Source: Peptococcaceae bacterium BRH_c4b
GTDB taxonomy: Bacteria > Bacillota > Desulfotomaculia > Desulfotomaculales > Desulfocucumaceae
Direction of reading: 5' to 3'
Assembly: GCA_000961595.1 (NCBI GenBank)
Contig: LADO01000021.1
Coordinates: forward strand, 1 to 64,000
Length of the DNA: 64,000 nucleotides
A program made the position numbers and the translations under genes. The notes under the pieces were generated by a model that did no database searches, was not told where the DNA came from, and saw only the letters and a program-made list of their open reading frames with translations. Positions 8,571 to 16,012 of this stretch are shown here, in pieces. Position 1 is the first letter of the stretch. The number at the start of each line of letters is the position of its first letter.

Positions 8571-9701
8571 AGCTCTCCCATTTCAAAGTAAATAGCCCTG
8601 CCGTGAAGAATAACAGCCCCATCAGCAGCATGACCCCCACCGGAAGTACTGCATGGCTGATACCGTCTGCCTGCCCTTTTCGGTAAATTGCTTAAAATCA
8701 ATGGAGATGCCCGACTTATGAACCAGTCCTTCCATCTTCTCCCGGGAGATGTTTTGTTCTTCCACAGCAATGCCATAGCGGATTTGTTCCTCCCGTAAAA
8801 CGCTCATGGCAATGCGCGGTAAAGACAGGTTATCGGTAAAAGCCTTCATCACGCTTTCCATAACTGCTTTTTTTACAGCATTATCGGTGTTGGTGACGAT
8901 CCTTAGGGTTATGCTTTTGCCCATTATGTAATCCCTGGACAAGTTGCCCGGCAGAAACACGGCTGCATCGATTTTTTTATCTTCCAGATCCGCCTGGCCG
9001 TCTCAAGCGTTTCCTTTTCCCCCGCCATTTTTTTCAGTTCTTCTATACTATCCAGAGCAATCAACCTGCCGTGGTCCATAATCCCCACCCGCCTGCAGAG
9101 GTATTCTACCTCCTCCATGTAGTGACTGGTGTAAATCACCGTCATGCCCCGGTTGTTGAGATCCCTCACGGTATCCAGGATATATGCCGCCGGGACTGGG
9201 GGTCAATACCCACCGTGGGTTCGTCAAATATCAGCAATTCAGGCATATTCATCAGACCCACACGATGTTAATCCTTCTTTTCATGCCCCCGGAAAAGGTT
9301 GCCACCTTCTCCCCGGCCCTGTCCGTCAGGCCGACTGTTTCCAGCACCTCCCCCACCCGAAGCCTGAGTTCCCCGCCCCGCAGGCCATACATCCTGCCGA
9401 AAAACAACAGGTTCTCCCGGGCCGTCAGCATTGGGTATAGGGCTATATCCTGGGGCACCAGGCCGATTAATTTTTTTACCTTAGCGGGCTGCCCGTTGGT
9501 ATCATACCCGCCGACACGCACCCTGCCAGCCATCGGTTTCAACAAAGTACTGATTACCGAAATGGTGGTGGATTTGCCGGCCCCATTGGGGCCCAGCAAT
9601 CCAAACAGTTCGCCTTTTGCTATGGTCAGGCTGATCTCGTCAACCGCCGTGTGCCCGTTGTATTTCCGGGTCAATTTTTCAATTTCCACCATATACATCA
9701 T
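8571..9701 (-). pseudogene. Collapsed ABC transporter: ATPase fused to permease fragments
   Basis: From the ATG at 9701 the frame encodes an ABC ATPase: Walker A GPNGAGKST, Q-loop VPQDIALYP, signature FSGGMKRR. After the signature the frame breaks near 9250-9170 and Walker B is lost. It resumes with VIYTSHYMEEVEYLCRRVGI (H-loop) down to EKETLETA. At about 8985 it runs into a permease piece in another frame (FLPGNLSRDYIMGKSITLRI ... TVSAMQYF), then after a further deletion into a last membrane helix (VMLLMGLLFFTAGLFTLKW) ending near 8571. At least two large deletions and several frameshifts make it nonfunctional. The ATG overlaps the TGA of the upstream lipoprotein gene (ATGA). Confidence 0.88.
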
Positions 9702-10690
9702 GATTTCCCCCACCCGGTTTTGAACAATCCCTCGAACATCTTGGGCGTATTTTCATCAAAATCTTTTAAAGTGAAACTGTTTGCCGCATTGACTTCCGGC
9801 ACCTCCACCACCACGTCCTTACCGAAAGCCCAGCGCTGAATTTTCAGGTTAAAATCTGCGTTTACCGTGAACCCGTTTTCTGATTTATAGTTAGCTTTGC
9901 TGCTTCTGTATTCCTCCACCATATAGTTGTCCCTGTCTGTATAGGCAGTGTGATTAAACCGGGTAATTTTGGCCTTGCTTGCACTTTTTCTAATTTCACC
10001 CCAAAATTTATCCAGAGATTTTTCCGCCTCCTGCTTTTTTACACCGGACTGCACCATGCTATCCAGCACGGTTGCTCTTATTTTGCTGTCCTGTGTAATT
10101 ATACCGGCAGCGCTGACAATAAAACCCTCAATTTCCTGCTAGCTTAATGCAACATTATAAGCGGTGGTTTTAACCTCACCCTCGGGGGTGGATATAAGCT
10201 TGCCTTCCTTACGGGTTACGTTTTTGCTGTTAAGCAAGCCATTCCAGAGAGTCTCCAGCTTTTTATCCGTGTCGGCGGTTACTGGTTCCTTTTCCGTACC
10301 GGGTTTTGCTTCCACCACCAGATATTTTGTAAACATGGGCAGCATCAATACTGTCCTGTCCCCGTCACAATAGGCCTTAAAGTCAAATCCCATGCCCATC
10401 ATATCCACATGGCCGTCCAGCATGCTTAATCTTTTATCCCGGTCGAATTTTTTCGTAAAGGTTCCCTTTTTCTCTTTAAACATCTCCAAGTTTTTTCTGT
10501 CCTCGACGGTCAGCCCGGGCCCATTGAAATCCATGGTGTGGCTGAACTGTACCAGCATCTGTCCCTTGTTTACTTGCTCCGTCTTTTTCAAAACATGCAG
10601 GTATGACTGCAATGAATCTGCGGTGCAGCCACCGGCCAGCAGCACCAAGATAATAAGCCCGGACAGGACAGGTAATAATTTATTCTTCAT
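9698..10690 (-). pseudogene. Lipoprotein gene interrupted by one in-frame TAG
   Basis: From the ATG at 10690 (after GGGGG, 7 nt away) the protein has a signal peptide with lipobox LLAGGC. After 183 residues an amber codon at 10139-10141 (NVALS, stop, QEIEGFIVSAAG) interrupts an otherwise continuous frame that runs on to 9698. Without the stop it is a 330-residue lipoprotein of unknown function, probably the extracellular partner of the ABC transporter encoded next, whose start overlaps its stop. Because the transporter is wrecked, simple nonsense decay is more likely than amber decoding. The protein family was not recognised. Confidence 0.75.
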
Positions 10691-10999
10691 AAACAAACCC
10701 CCTGAAAATTTCTTCGCTTCATTTTATTATTTTTCCAGGACAGAGTCATGTTACCATATGCATGTTTTTCACCTGGGAGGTATGACATTTGTCATTTTAT
10801 GCGCTTACACGGACGCAAAAAAATGGCCTACACTGTAATAGGCCAACACTTACCTTAAACGAGAACCTCGCCACTTAGCAATGGATCGGTATTCCTAAAA
10901 GATATTTTCTTGAATACCTTTAAGAAACAATTCTTACATAAAAGCTGATTACCTTTGTTTAAGGCCTATGTAATATTGCAACATAAGGATAATGATGAT
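10691..10999. other. Intergenic region, nothing identified
   Basis: About 310 bp between the lipoprotein remnant and the toxin-antitoxin operon, with no supported gene or strong hairpin. A promoter for the lipoprotein operon would be expected close to 10730-10800, but no convincing hexamers were found. Confidence 0.3.
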
Positions 11000-11599
11000 T
11001 TATTTCCCTTCCTGAACCTCTTGGCTAAGTTCCATTATTTTGTTTGCAAGTAAAGTAACTAGATCAGAATTTATTTTACATGCTTTGTTAACTGTATGCA
11101 GCCCTTCAATGAAACTGGCAACTAATATTGCCATTGAATCAGGAGTATCTCTACATATGAGAGTGTTGTCGTTATTTAAGTTTATTATATATTCGAGCAA
11201 AAAATCATTGTCTCTTTGTATAATGTTAAAACTTGTATTTGTCCAACCGTACGGATTTTCTGTTTTTTGTTTAATCCTTGCATATATTGGCCCATATTTA
11301 GCTAATATAAACTTAATCTTGTTAAATAAGTTATCATCAATCTCAGCATGCTTAATCAAGCTTACTGTATCAGGTATGTTTGTGCGATCTAGACAAAATA
11401 TTAAAACATTTGAAAAACTATGACCTCCAATTAACCCTAATTGTTGTGCTAATTGCTGCTTAGTAAAGATATTTTCGAGAGCATATTCTAAAATCCTTTC
11501 AGTATCGGAGAATAATCTGTCAAGATCTGCATTTTCTTTTATGATTTCATTGCAATCTTGCTGAAAAGATCTTTGATTGCTTTTGTCCATTTCCGACAT
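11000..11599 (-). CDS. Uncharacterised 199-aa protein, third gene of the hicAB operon
   Basis: The product is a soluble, mostly helical protein with an acidic N-terminus (QQDCNEIIKENADLDRLFSD). There is no signal peptide and no recognised motif. The ATG is preceded by GGAGGAATTTAA, and the gene begins 31 bp after hicB ends, so it is very likely co-transcribed with hicA and hicB. A role as accessory regulator or cargo carried with the module is possible but unproven. Base composition is AT-rich like its two partners and unlike the neighbouring core genes, which suggests the three moved together. Confidence 0.75.
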   Translation of the reverse strand: MSEMDKSNQRSFQQDCNEIIKENADLDRLFSDTERILEYALENIFTKQQLAQQLGLIGGHSFSNVLIFCLDRTNIPDTVSLIKHAEIDDNLFNKIKFILAKYGPIYARIKQKTENPYGWTNTSFNIIQRDNDFLLEYIINLNNDNTLICRDTPDSMAILVASFIEGLHTVNKACKINSDLVTLLANKIMELSQEVQEGK

Positions 11600-11629
11600 T
11601 TAAATTCCTCCAAATGCTGGGTATTTACG

Positions 11630-12337
11630 CTAATTAATGTCATAACAGTATTCTGACTGCTTTTGATGCTTCATTGCTGTTAGCCTGTCAATCCCATGCG
11701 GTATTTCTGTTTTTCGAAATTCCTCATATTCCTTATGTCTTGAGTTTTGAGTATGTTGTACGGGATCATTTACCGTACGTAGGATATTGCTACTCAAGGA
11801 AAACGGTTTGTAATTATCTAATATTTCTTTTAATGACTCTTTGATTTTTGTTTCTGTATCAGTTTTTCCTAAGGCATATGCCAACAAATATAGTATTACT
11901 TGGTTGAGACTTATATCTTGGCTTTTAGATTTAATAATCAATTTCTGATGCAAGTCCTTGGGTAGTCTTAATAATATTCGTCCTGAATATTTATTGTGCT
12001 CGAGAGAAGAGGTTGGAGTTGGAATTTTCTCGTTATCACATAACCTTGAAAATATCCAACCAGTTTTTGCATCATCCAGATTTGATATCGCTTGTTCCTT
12101 AGTTTCACCATGTGTTTTGCATCCTGGTAAATCTGGATGTTCCGCAATCCAATATGATCCGTTTTCGTCATTTACTTTATGAAGTGTTATTGGATAATCA
12201 ATACTTAAAAATGCTTGACACTTCTCATTAATTTTTTCTTCATCTTCTGGAATATCTATATATTGATCAATATTAGGACTATTAAATATCTCAAGGTTAA
12301 CATTTTCTAAATTAAATTTTTTGTTTTTTCTAGTCAT
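11630..12337 (-). CDS. hicB: HicB-type antitoxin with RHH domain, enlarged form
   Basis: The 235-residue protein contains a HicB partial RNase-H-like fold at about residues 44-95 (YWIAEHPDLPGCKTHGETKE, EQAISNLDDA). A ribbon-helix-helix DNA-binding segment follows at about 117-152 (SGRILLRLPKDLHQKL, ISLNQVILYLLAYAL). The flanking ~45 N-terminal and ~80 C-terminal residues exceed the usual 130-150. HicB binds and blocks HicA and represses the operon. The start lies one base beyond the hicA stop, and its ribosome-binding site GAGGAGGAA is made of the last Glu codons of hicA, so translation is tightly coupled. Confidence 0.85.
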   Translation of the reverse strand: MTRKNKKFNLENVNLEIFNSPNIDQYIDIPEDEEKINEKCQAFLSIDYPITLHKVNDENGSYWIAEHPDLPGCKTHGETKEQAISNLDDAKTGWIFSRLCDNEKIPTPTSSLEHNKYSGRILLRLPKDLHQKLIIKSKSQDISLNQVILYLLAYALGKTDTETKIKESLKEILDNYKPFSLSSNILRTVNDPVQHTQNSRHKEYEEFRKTEIPHGIDRLTAMKHQKQSEYCYDIN

Positions 12338-12338
12338 G

Positions 12339-12602
12339 TTATTCCTCCTCCTCTGGACACATATCTAAATGCTCAAGGAGTTCTCTAACGTCATTGATTT
12401 GGTATCTTCTGATGGCTGTATTTTCCATTAATGTAATTGTTTTCTCATAATCTGGGTGTTTAAAGTGCCTATGGCTACCTCCGCTCTTTTTTCTCATACT
12501 ACAACCTATAGATTTCAAAAATCTTGACATGTCATCAAATGAAATGTCATTGGAAATTGGGCCACGGCATAGCCGAAGTAAAAATTTTATGAATGTGCTC
12601 AA
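12339..12602 (-). CDS. hicA: HicA-type mRNA interferase toxin
   Basis: The 87-residue protein carries the HicA double-stranded-RNA-binding-like fold, with the active-site His in KSGGSHRHFKHP (about residues 40-50) and the C-terminal helix YQINDVRELLEHLD. HicA toxins cut mRNA and block translation until bound by HicB. The start is TTG at 12602 with CGGAGGG 6 nt upstream. It is the first gene of a three-gene operon. The N-terminus has about 20 extra residues over short HicA proteins, so an internal start cannot be excluded. Confidence 0.88.
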   Translation of the reverse strand: MSTFIKFLLRLCRGPISNDISFDDMSRFLKSIGCSMRKKSGGSHRHFKHPDYEKTITLMENTAIRRYQINDVRELLEHLDMCPEEEE

Positions 12603-12624
12603 GGTGGACCCTCCGATATTATCT

Positions 12625-12658
12625 ATTATATGCTATTACATATGATATCATGTGTCAA
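12625..12658 (-). promoter_or_regulatory. Promoter and candidate HicB operator of the toxin-antitoxin operon
   Basis: On the minus strand TTGACA (12658-12653) is followed by TAGCAT at 17-bp spacing and by TATAAT (12630-12625) at 22-bp spacing. An 18-bp near-perfect palindrome, ACATATGATATCATGTGT (12638-12655), overlaps the -35 box and fills the spacer. This is where a ribbon-helix-helix repressor would act. Binding is inferred from position and symmetry. Confidence 0.6.
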
Positions 12659-12659
12659 T

Positions 12660-12875
12660 CATATAATAAAATTTATTAATAATTCAATAATTTATAAAAA
12701 ATTCCTTCTCAAACAGATTTGTTCATATTAATCCAAGTTAAATTTCTGCGACGTGCCATAATATAGCCTCCAATGCGGTTTATTTGCAGTCATTTCTGCA
12801 CACGTCCAGCCGGACACGTCCCTCACGAACAAATTCTTTTACGTACACGTGTCACGCGTACGTCCAGAAATATAA
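12660..12875. other. AT-rich intergenic stretch
   Basis: No gene is visible. The part at 12795-12870 has short GC-rich repeats of the ACACGT/ACGTCC type (cacgtccagccggacacgtc), small palindromes of unknown meaning. Confidence 0.3.
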
Positions 12876-12908
12876 AAGCCGAACGTGAAACATTTCCACG
12901 TTCGGCTT
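12876..12908 (-). terminator. Terminator of the vanished tRNA gene
   Basis: On the minus strand a perfect 12-bp stem, AAGCCGAACGTG / CACGTTCGGCTT, is followed by TTTATATTT. It lies 25 bp after the tRNA CCA end at 12934, where a tRNA terminator is expected. Confidence 0.8.
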
Positions 12909-12933
12909 AAACCGTTGCCATTACTGACTTTTC

Positions 12934-12963
12934 TGGTGTCGGAGGCGAGACTTGAACCCGCAC
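12934..12963 (-). pseudogene. 3' end of a tRNA gene (probably tRNA-Leu), 5' part missing
   Basis: The minus strand reads GTGCGGGTTCAAGTCTCGCC followed by TCCGACACCA: a T-arm with the TTCAAGT loop, the 3' acceptor strand and an encoded CCA. The matching 5' acceptor strand, D-arm and anticodon arm are not found upstream; the sequence passes straight into the end of a response-regulator gene. The T-arm matches bacterial tRNA-Leu. It is either the remains of a deletion or a tRNA 3' end carried by an integrated element. Confidence 0.65.
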
Positions 12964-12997
12964 TGTCTCCCATACGCCCCTCAAAAGGGGTATATGG

Positions 12998-13600
12998 CTA
13001 CGATACCATGTTATTCTTAATGGCAAATATGGCCAGTTGGGTCCTGTCTCTCAGACTGGTTTTAGCCAGAATGCTGCTGAGGTGGTTACGCACCGTTCCC
13101 TCGCTTAAGAATAGTTCTCCGGCAATCTCGCGGTTGCTTTTACCCTCCCCCACCAGGCGGGCAATTTCCTTTTCCCTGTCTGTGAGCAGTCTCACCCTTT
13201 CATCCGTTTCCGCCGGAACCGGTTCACTATTGCCCAGCAGGGAAAACCGCCGCACCACTTTGTCGGCCACACCGGACTGCAATAGGGCACCGCCTCTGTA
13301 TACCGTTTTCACCGCAGTGACAATTTCTTCAGGAGTCGATTCCTTTATCAGATATCCGAAAGCCCCCCCGGCAAGAGCGTCAAAAATATAGCCGTCCTCG
13401 TTAAAAGTGGTCAGGATGATTACCCTCACCCCCGGGAAATCCCTGGTTATAGCGGCTGTAGCCTCAACCCCGTTCATGACCGGCATTTTTATATCCATCA
13501 GGACTACATCCGGCCGTTGCCACTTACAGAGGTTATACGGCCTCTTTTCCGTTGCAGGCCGTACCGGTTACGATAATGTCTTCACGGCTTTACATCGTAT
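12998..13600 (-). pseudogene. Truncated and frameshifted NarL/LuxR-family response regulator
   Basis: The frame from 13525 to 12998 holds the phospho-acceptor region PDVVLMDIKMPVMNGVEA, the switch region VIILTTFNEDGYIFDAL, and a LuxR-type HTH (LTDREKEIARLVGEGKSN, LSEGTVRNHLSSILAKT). Upstream the N-terminal receiver continues in another frame (GTACNGKEAV) and joins after a frameshift near 13535. Beyond about 13600 the receiver start is absent. No sensor kinase gene is adjacent. A hairpin at 12970-12997 follows the stop. The output domain could in theory be made from an internal ATG at 13498, but a functional receiver could not. Confidence 0.85.
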
Positions 13601-13774
13601 AACAAAAAGAACATCTCCCATACCCTTTGTGTTGCCTGTTTATCATCGCCTCATAAAGTTACGGTTTTAAAAGCAATATATGGAATGAGATATGATAACA
13701 CAACTTTCCTCCGTGAAATACATATTTTTTTATGATTTTGAAAAAATAACAAAAATATGATTGGAGGTTTCAGT

Positions 13775-14011
13775 ATGCAGGAACAACAGATAACTGTTTA
13801 TACTACCCCTACCTGACCCCATTGCCGCTCGGTGAAAGAGTTTCTTTCCCAAAAAGGCGTGAAATATAAAGAGCAGGACGTGGCCGCAGACCAGCAGGCC
13901 AGAGATGAAATGGTTCAAAAATCGGGCAGGCTGGCAGTTCCGGTGGTTACCGTGGGAGACAAGGTAATAATGGGATATAACCCCTCCGAACTGGAAAAAG
14001 CCCTTCACTAG
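13775..14011 (+). CDS. Glutaredoxin-like selenoprotein (in-frame TGA as selenocysteine)
   Basis: From the ATG at 13775 (GGAGG 7 nt upstream) the frame reads MQEQQITVYTTPT, then TGA at 13814-13816, then PHCRSVKEFLSQKGVKY, and continues to TAG at 14009. With the TGA read as Sec (U14) the product is a 78-residue glutaredoxin/NrdH-like protein with active site U-P-H-C in place of C-P-H-C. It also keeps the cis-Pro region LAVPVVTVGDKVIMGYNPSEL. Replacement of precisely the attacking Cys by TGA in an otherwise intact gene is the mark of a selenoprotein. Homologues with UxxC or CxxC are known in clostridia. It would act in thiol-disulfide exchange in the cytosol. It is flanked by a good terminator. 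Confidence 0.85.
13831..13850 (+). promoter_or_regulatory. Candidate bacterial SECIS hairpin
   Basis: Downstream of the TGA, GAAAG and CTTTC (13834-13848) form a stem with loop AGTTT, 22 nt from the TGA, with G in the second loop position as bacterial SECIS elements require. A competing stem, CTC / GAG with loop GGTGAAA (13828-13840), sits 14 nt from the TGA. Either could serve; folding was done by eye. Confidence 0.45.
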
Positions 14012-14030
14012 ATATAACAAACTGCATAAA

Positions 14031-14072
14031 AAAACAGCGCCCGCTTATGTAGTGATCCGGCGCTGTTTTTTA
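14031..14072 (+). terminator. Terminator after the selenoprotein gene
   Basis: AAACAGCGCC pairs with GGCGCTGTTT across a 17-nt loop and is followed by a T-run, about 20 bp past the TAG. It shows that the TGA-containing frame is a real transcription unit. It can also serve the converging thioredoxin gene. Confidence 0.85.
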
Positions 14073-14116
14073 TTTTCTTGTCTAGATTTTAAGTAGGTTA
14101 AAACGCAAATGAATGA

Positions 14117-14440
14117 TTAGTCTTCAATAAGCGCATCTAATTTTTTAACCAGAAGGGCTTTGGGAGTCAATCCAACTGTCTGACCTACATTTTGCCCGTT
14201 TTTAAACATAACCAGAGTGGGGATACTCATCACTCCGAAGCGTCTGGCTAATTCCTGGTTTTGATCCACATTGATCTTGGCGATTTTGACCTTGCCCTGG
14301 TACTCAGTGGATAACTCTTCAATTACAGGGGCCATACTGCGGCAAGGCCCGCACCAGGGTGCCCAGAAATCCACCAGAACAGGCTGTTTCGATTGCCCTA
14401 CTTCCGCTTCAAAGTTGCTGTCGTTTAATTCCAGTGCCAC
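14117..14440 (-). CDS. trxA: Thioredoxin
   Basis: The 107-residue protein has the canonical redox site WCGPC in VLVDFWAPWCGPCRSMAP (about residues 19-36) and cis-Pro in GVMSIPTLVMFKNG. It reduces cytosolic protein disulfides using thioredoxin reductase. The GTG at 14440 is chosen as start because GAGGAGAG lies about 7 nt before it and it gives the usual length and N-terminus (VALELNDSNFEAEV). A longer frame would add 21 residues encoded by a REP-like palindrome and the ribosome-binding site. A second thioredoxin lies at 37655. Confidence 0.93.
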   Translation of the reverse strand: MALELNDSNFEAEVGQSKQPVLVDFWAPWCGPCRSMAPVIEELSTEYQGKVKIAKINVDQNQELARRFGVMSIPTLVMFKNGQNVGQTVGLTPKALLVKKLDALIED

Positions 14441-14462
14441 ATCATCTCTCCTCTCTAATGTA

Positions 14463-14497
14463 CGGGGACACACCTTCACGAAGGAATGTCCCCAATT
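14463..14497. repeat. REP-like element, GGGGACA...TGTCCCC family
   Basis: GGGGACACACCTTC pairs imperfectly with GAAGGAATGTCCCC. Related copies occur at 23452-23505, 29394-29514 and 51037-51093. It lies just upstream of the thioredoxin ribosome-binding site and may be part of its leader. Confidence 0.6.
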
Positions 14498-14533
14498 TAT
14501 CAACGAAGACCAACGGCCTCCAAATTATATACC

Positions 14534-14719
14534 TCAGCCACCGCCGGTTTTTATGGTTGGGCTGCCACAGCCCCCAACCTTTACGGCACAGGCGGAAATA
14601 AGCTGTTCCACCTCGGAACTGCCGCATTTCAGGCAGGTTACTTTATCACGGTCATTAATGCTGACCATCACCGTAAACCTGTCACTGCACTTTTTACACC
14701 GGTAATCATAAATCGGCAT
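14534..14719 (-). CDS. FmdB-type zinc-ribbon protein
   Basis: The 61-residue protein begins MPIYDYRCKKCSDRF, with CxxC knuckles CKKC and CLKC and a Gly-rich end, the pattern of the FmdB/YjgA-type zinc-ribbon family. The founding member was proposed to regulate a formamidase or formate gene, but the general role is unknown. GGAGGTG lies upstream of the ATG. Its start overlaps the end of the ferredoxin gene by 14 bp, so the two are translationally coupled. Confidence 0.85.
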   Translation of the reverse strand: MPIYDYRCKKCSDRFTVMVSINDRDKVTCLKCGSSEVEQLISACAVKVGGCGSPTIKTGGG

Positions 14720-14909
14720 CTTTGCTCACACCTCCGTCGCCGCCGGTAATCGCCCCGTTGGGGCAGATAAATATACATTCCTCACAGTCTTCGCACAGGC
14801 TTACATCTACCCTGGCCCTTTTCAATATCACGGTTATAGCCTTGGCAGGGCAAATCTCAGCGCAGGCTCCACAGCCCAGGCACAACTCCGGTACCACATA
14901 TGCAGCCAT
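14706..14909 (-). CDS. Small 2[4Fe-4S] ferredoxin
   Basis: The 67-residue protein holds two complete four-cysteine motifs, CLGCGACAEICP and CEDCEECIFICP. Each binds a [4Fe-4S] cluster with its last Cys ligating the other half's cluster, as in clostridial-type ferredoxins. It would carry electrons in the cytosol at low potential. The spacing is standard and no Cys is missing. It is the first gene of a two-gene unit with the FmdB-type zinc ribbon. Its redox partner cannot be told from context. Confidence 0.9.
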   Translation of the reverse strand: MAAYVVPELCLGCGACAEICPAKAITVILKRARVDVSLCEDCEECIFICPNGAITGGDGGVSKDADL

Positions 14910-14947
14910 TATGACCTCCGCACGCTGATATTATGTAAAATGTTATT

Positions 14948-15715
14948 TCAACTTAAATCCGATTTTTTAAACAACTGGATAAAATTGAGCACGAATTGAA
15001 GTTCTTTTTCGTTCAGGTTGCATATCAGGTTAAGCACCGCCTGGACATTGGGGTGCATGAGGAGTTCCCTGAGTTCCGGGTTCATGAGACTGAGCATCTG
15101 GTCCACCGCACCGGGTTCCATAATGAAATAGCAGGGCGATACCCCCATCACCTCGGCAAGTTTTTCCAGTGTCTTCAACGAAGGTTGAACTTTACCCTGT
15201 TCAATCTGCCCGATTAATCCTGCGGTAACCCCGGCCATATTGGCCAGTTGCGCCTGGGTAAGTCCATATTCCTCCCGCAGGGCTTTCAGCTTGTGGCCGA
15301 GAGAGCCCTCGTGCCCCATCACTGCGGAAGGGTGTACCCCGAGCCCCTCAGCAATCCTTTTCAGCGTGTTAAGGGCCGGGTAAACCGTACCTCTTTCTAT
15401 TTCACTGAGATAGGAGAGTGATATGCCGGCCTTGACGGCCAAATCCTGTAAAGAAAGATTCTTTTCACCGCGCATGAGGCGGATTTTATCTCCCAGGGAC
15501 AGGCCGGTATCTATAATGTCGCCCTCGATGAGATTGGCCTTGGACACATTAAGAGCAGAGGCCAGTTTATCTATGGTTTTCAGTGAGGGACGTTTGGAGC
15601 CCCTTTCAATTTCGCTGAGATAGGACAGAGACAGGCTTGCGCGGCGTGCCAGATCCTGCAGCGTATAGCCACGTTCTTCACGCATAGCGCGGATTTGATC
15701 TCCTTTAACAATCAT
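14948..15715 (-). CDS. Regulator with three tandem XRE-type HTH domains
   Basis: Three Cro/CI-type helix-turn-helix domains follow one another: residues 6-60 (YTLQDLARRASLSLSYLSEI), 75-128 (LSLQDLAVKAGISLSYLSEI) and 141-195 (LTQAQLANMAGVTAGLIGQI). A 55-residue helical C-terminus may oligomerise. The first two share SLSYLSEIERG, so they look like an internal duplication; the third is more divergent. One HTH per chain with dimerisation is usual, so three suggest recognition of a long or repeated operator. Its targets are unknown. It is divergent from nothing and sits alone, with the PBP gene on the same strand upstream. Confidence 0.9.
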   Translation of the reverse strand: MIVKGDQIRAMREERGYTLQDLARRASLSLSYLSEIERGSKRPSLKTIDKLASALNVSKANLIEGDIIDTGLSLGDKIRLMRGEKNLSLQDLAVKAGISLSYLSEIERGTVYPALNTLKRIAEGLGVHPSAVMGHEGSLGHKLKALREEYGLTQAQLANMAGVTAGLIGQIEQGKVQPSLKTLEKLAEVMGVSPCYFIMEPGAVDQMLSLMNPELRELLMHPNVQAVLNLICNLNEKELQFVLNFIQLFKKSDLS

Positions 15716-16012
15716 CTCTCACACTGCCTCCCGGCTAAAAAATATAATATTATCCTACTATACTTTCACTAGGCAGTCAATCAAAGCCTGCTTGATTTTA
15801 ATCGTCAGCGTAATTTTTCTGAATTTCTATTATTTATTGCTAAACTATATACATCCGCTGCTGTTATATACAACTTGCTCTGCCTGTCTCATAAATCGAC
15901 AGATTAATTATAATGTGCAGCAACTATGTCCCTGTTTTTAAACCACCATCAGTGCTGCCGCAGGCTATACGTTTTACTGACATTCGCTATGAGAAACTAC
16001 AACAGCCGGGAC
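15716..16012. other. Intergenic region before the triple-HTH gene
   Basis: About 300 bp, AT-rich, without a supported gene. Its half nearest 15716 should contain the promoter and probably autoregulatory sites of the triple-HTH gene. No obvious tandem operator was recognised by eye. Confidence 0.3.

Noticed and set aside
9698-10690. Pyrrolysine-containing lipoprotein as main call
   Set aside because: Neighbouring operon genes are broken, so decay is simpler; kept only as a low-interest finding.
12934-13000. A complete tRNA or tmRNA gene
   Set aside because: The T-arm and CCA are clear, but no matching 5' acceptor, D-arm or anticodon arm precedes them; the upstream hairpin belongs to the response-regulator end.
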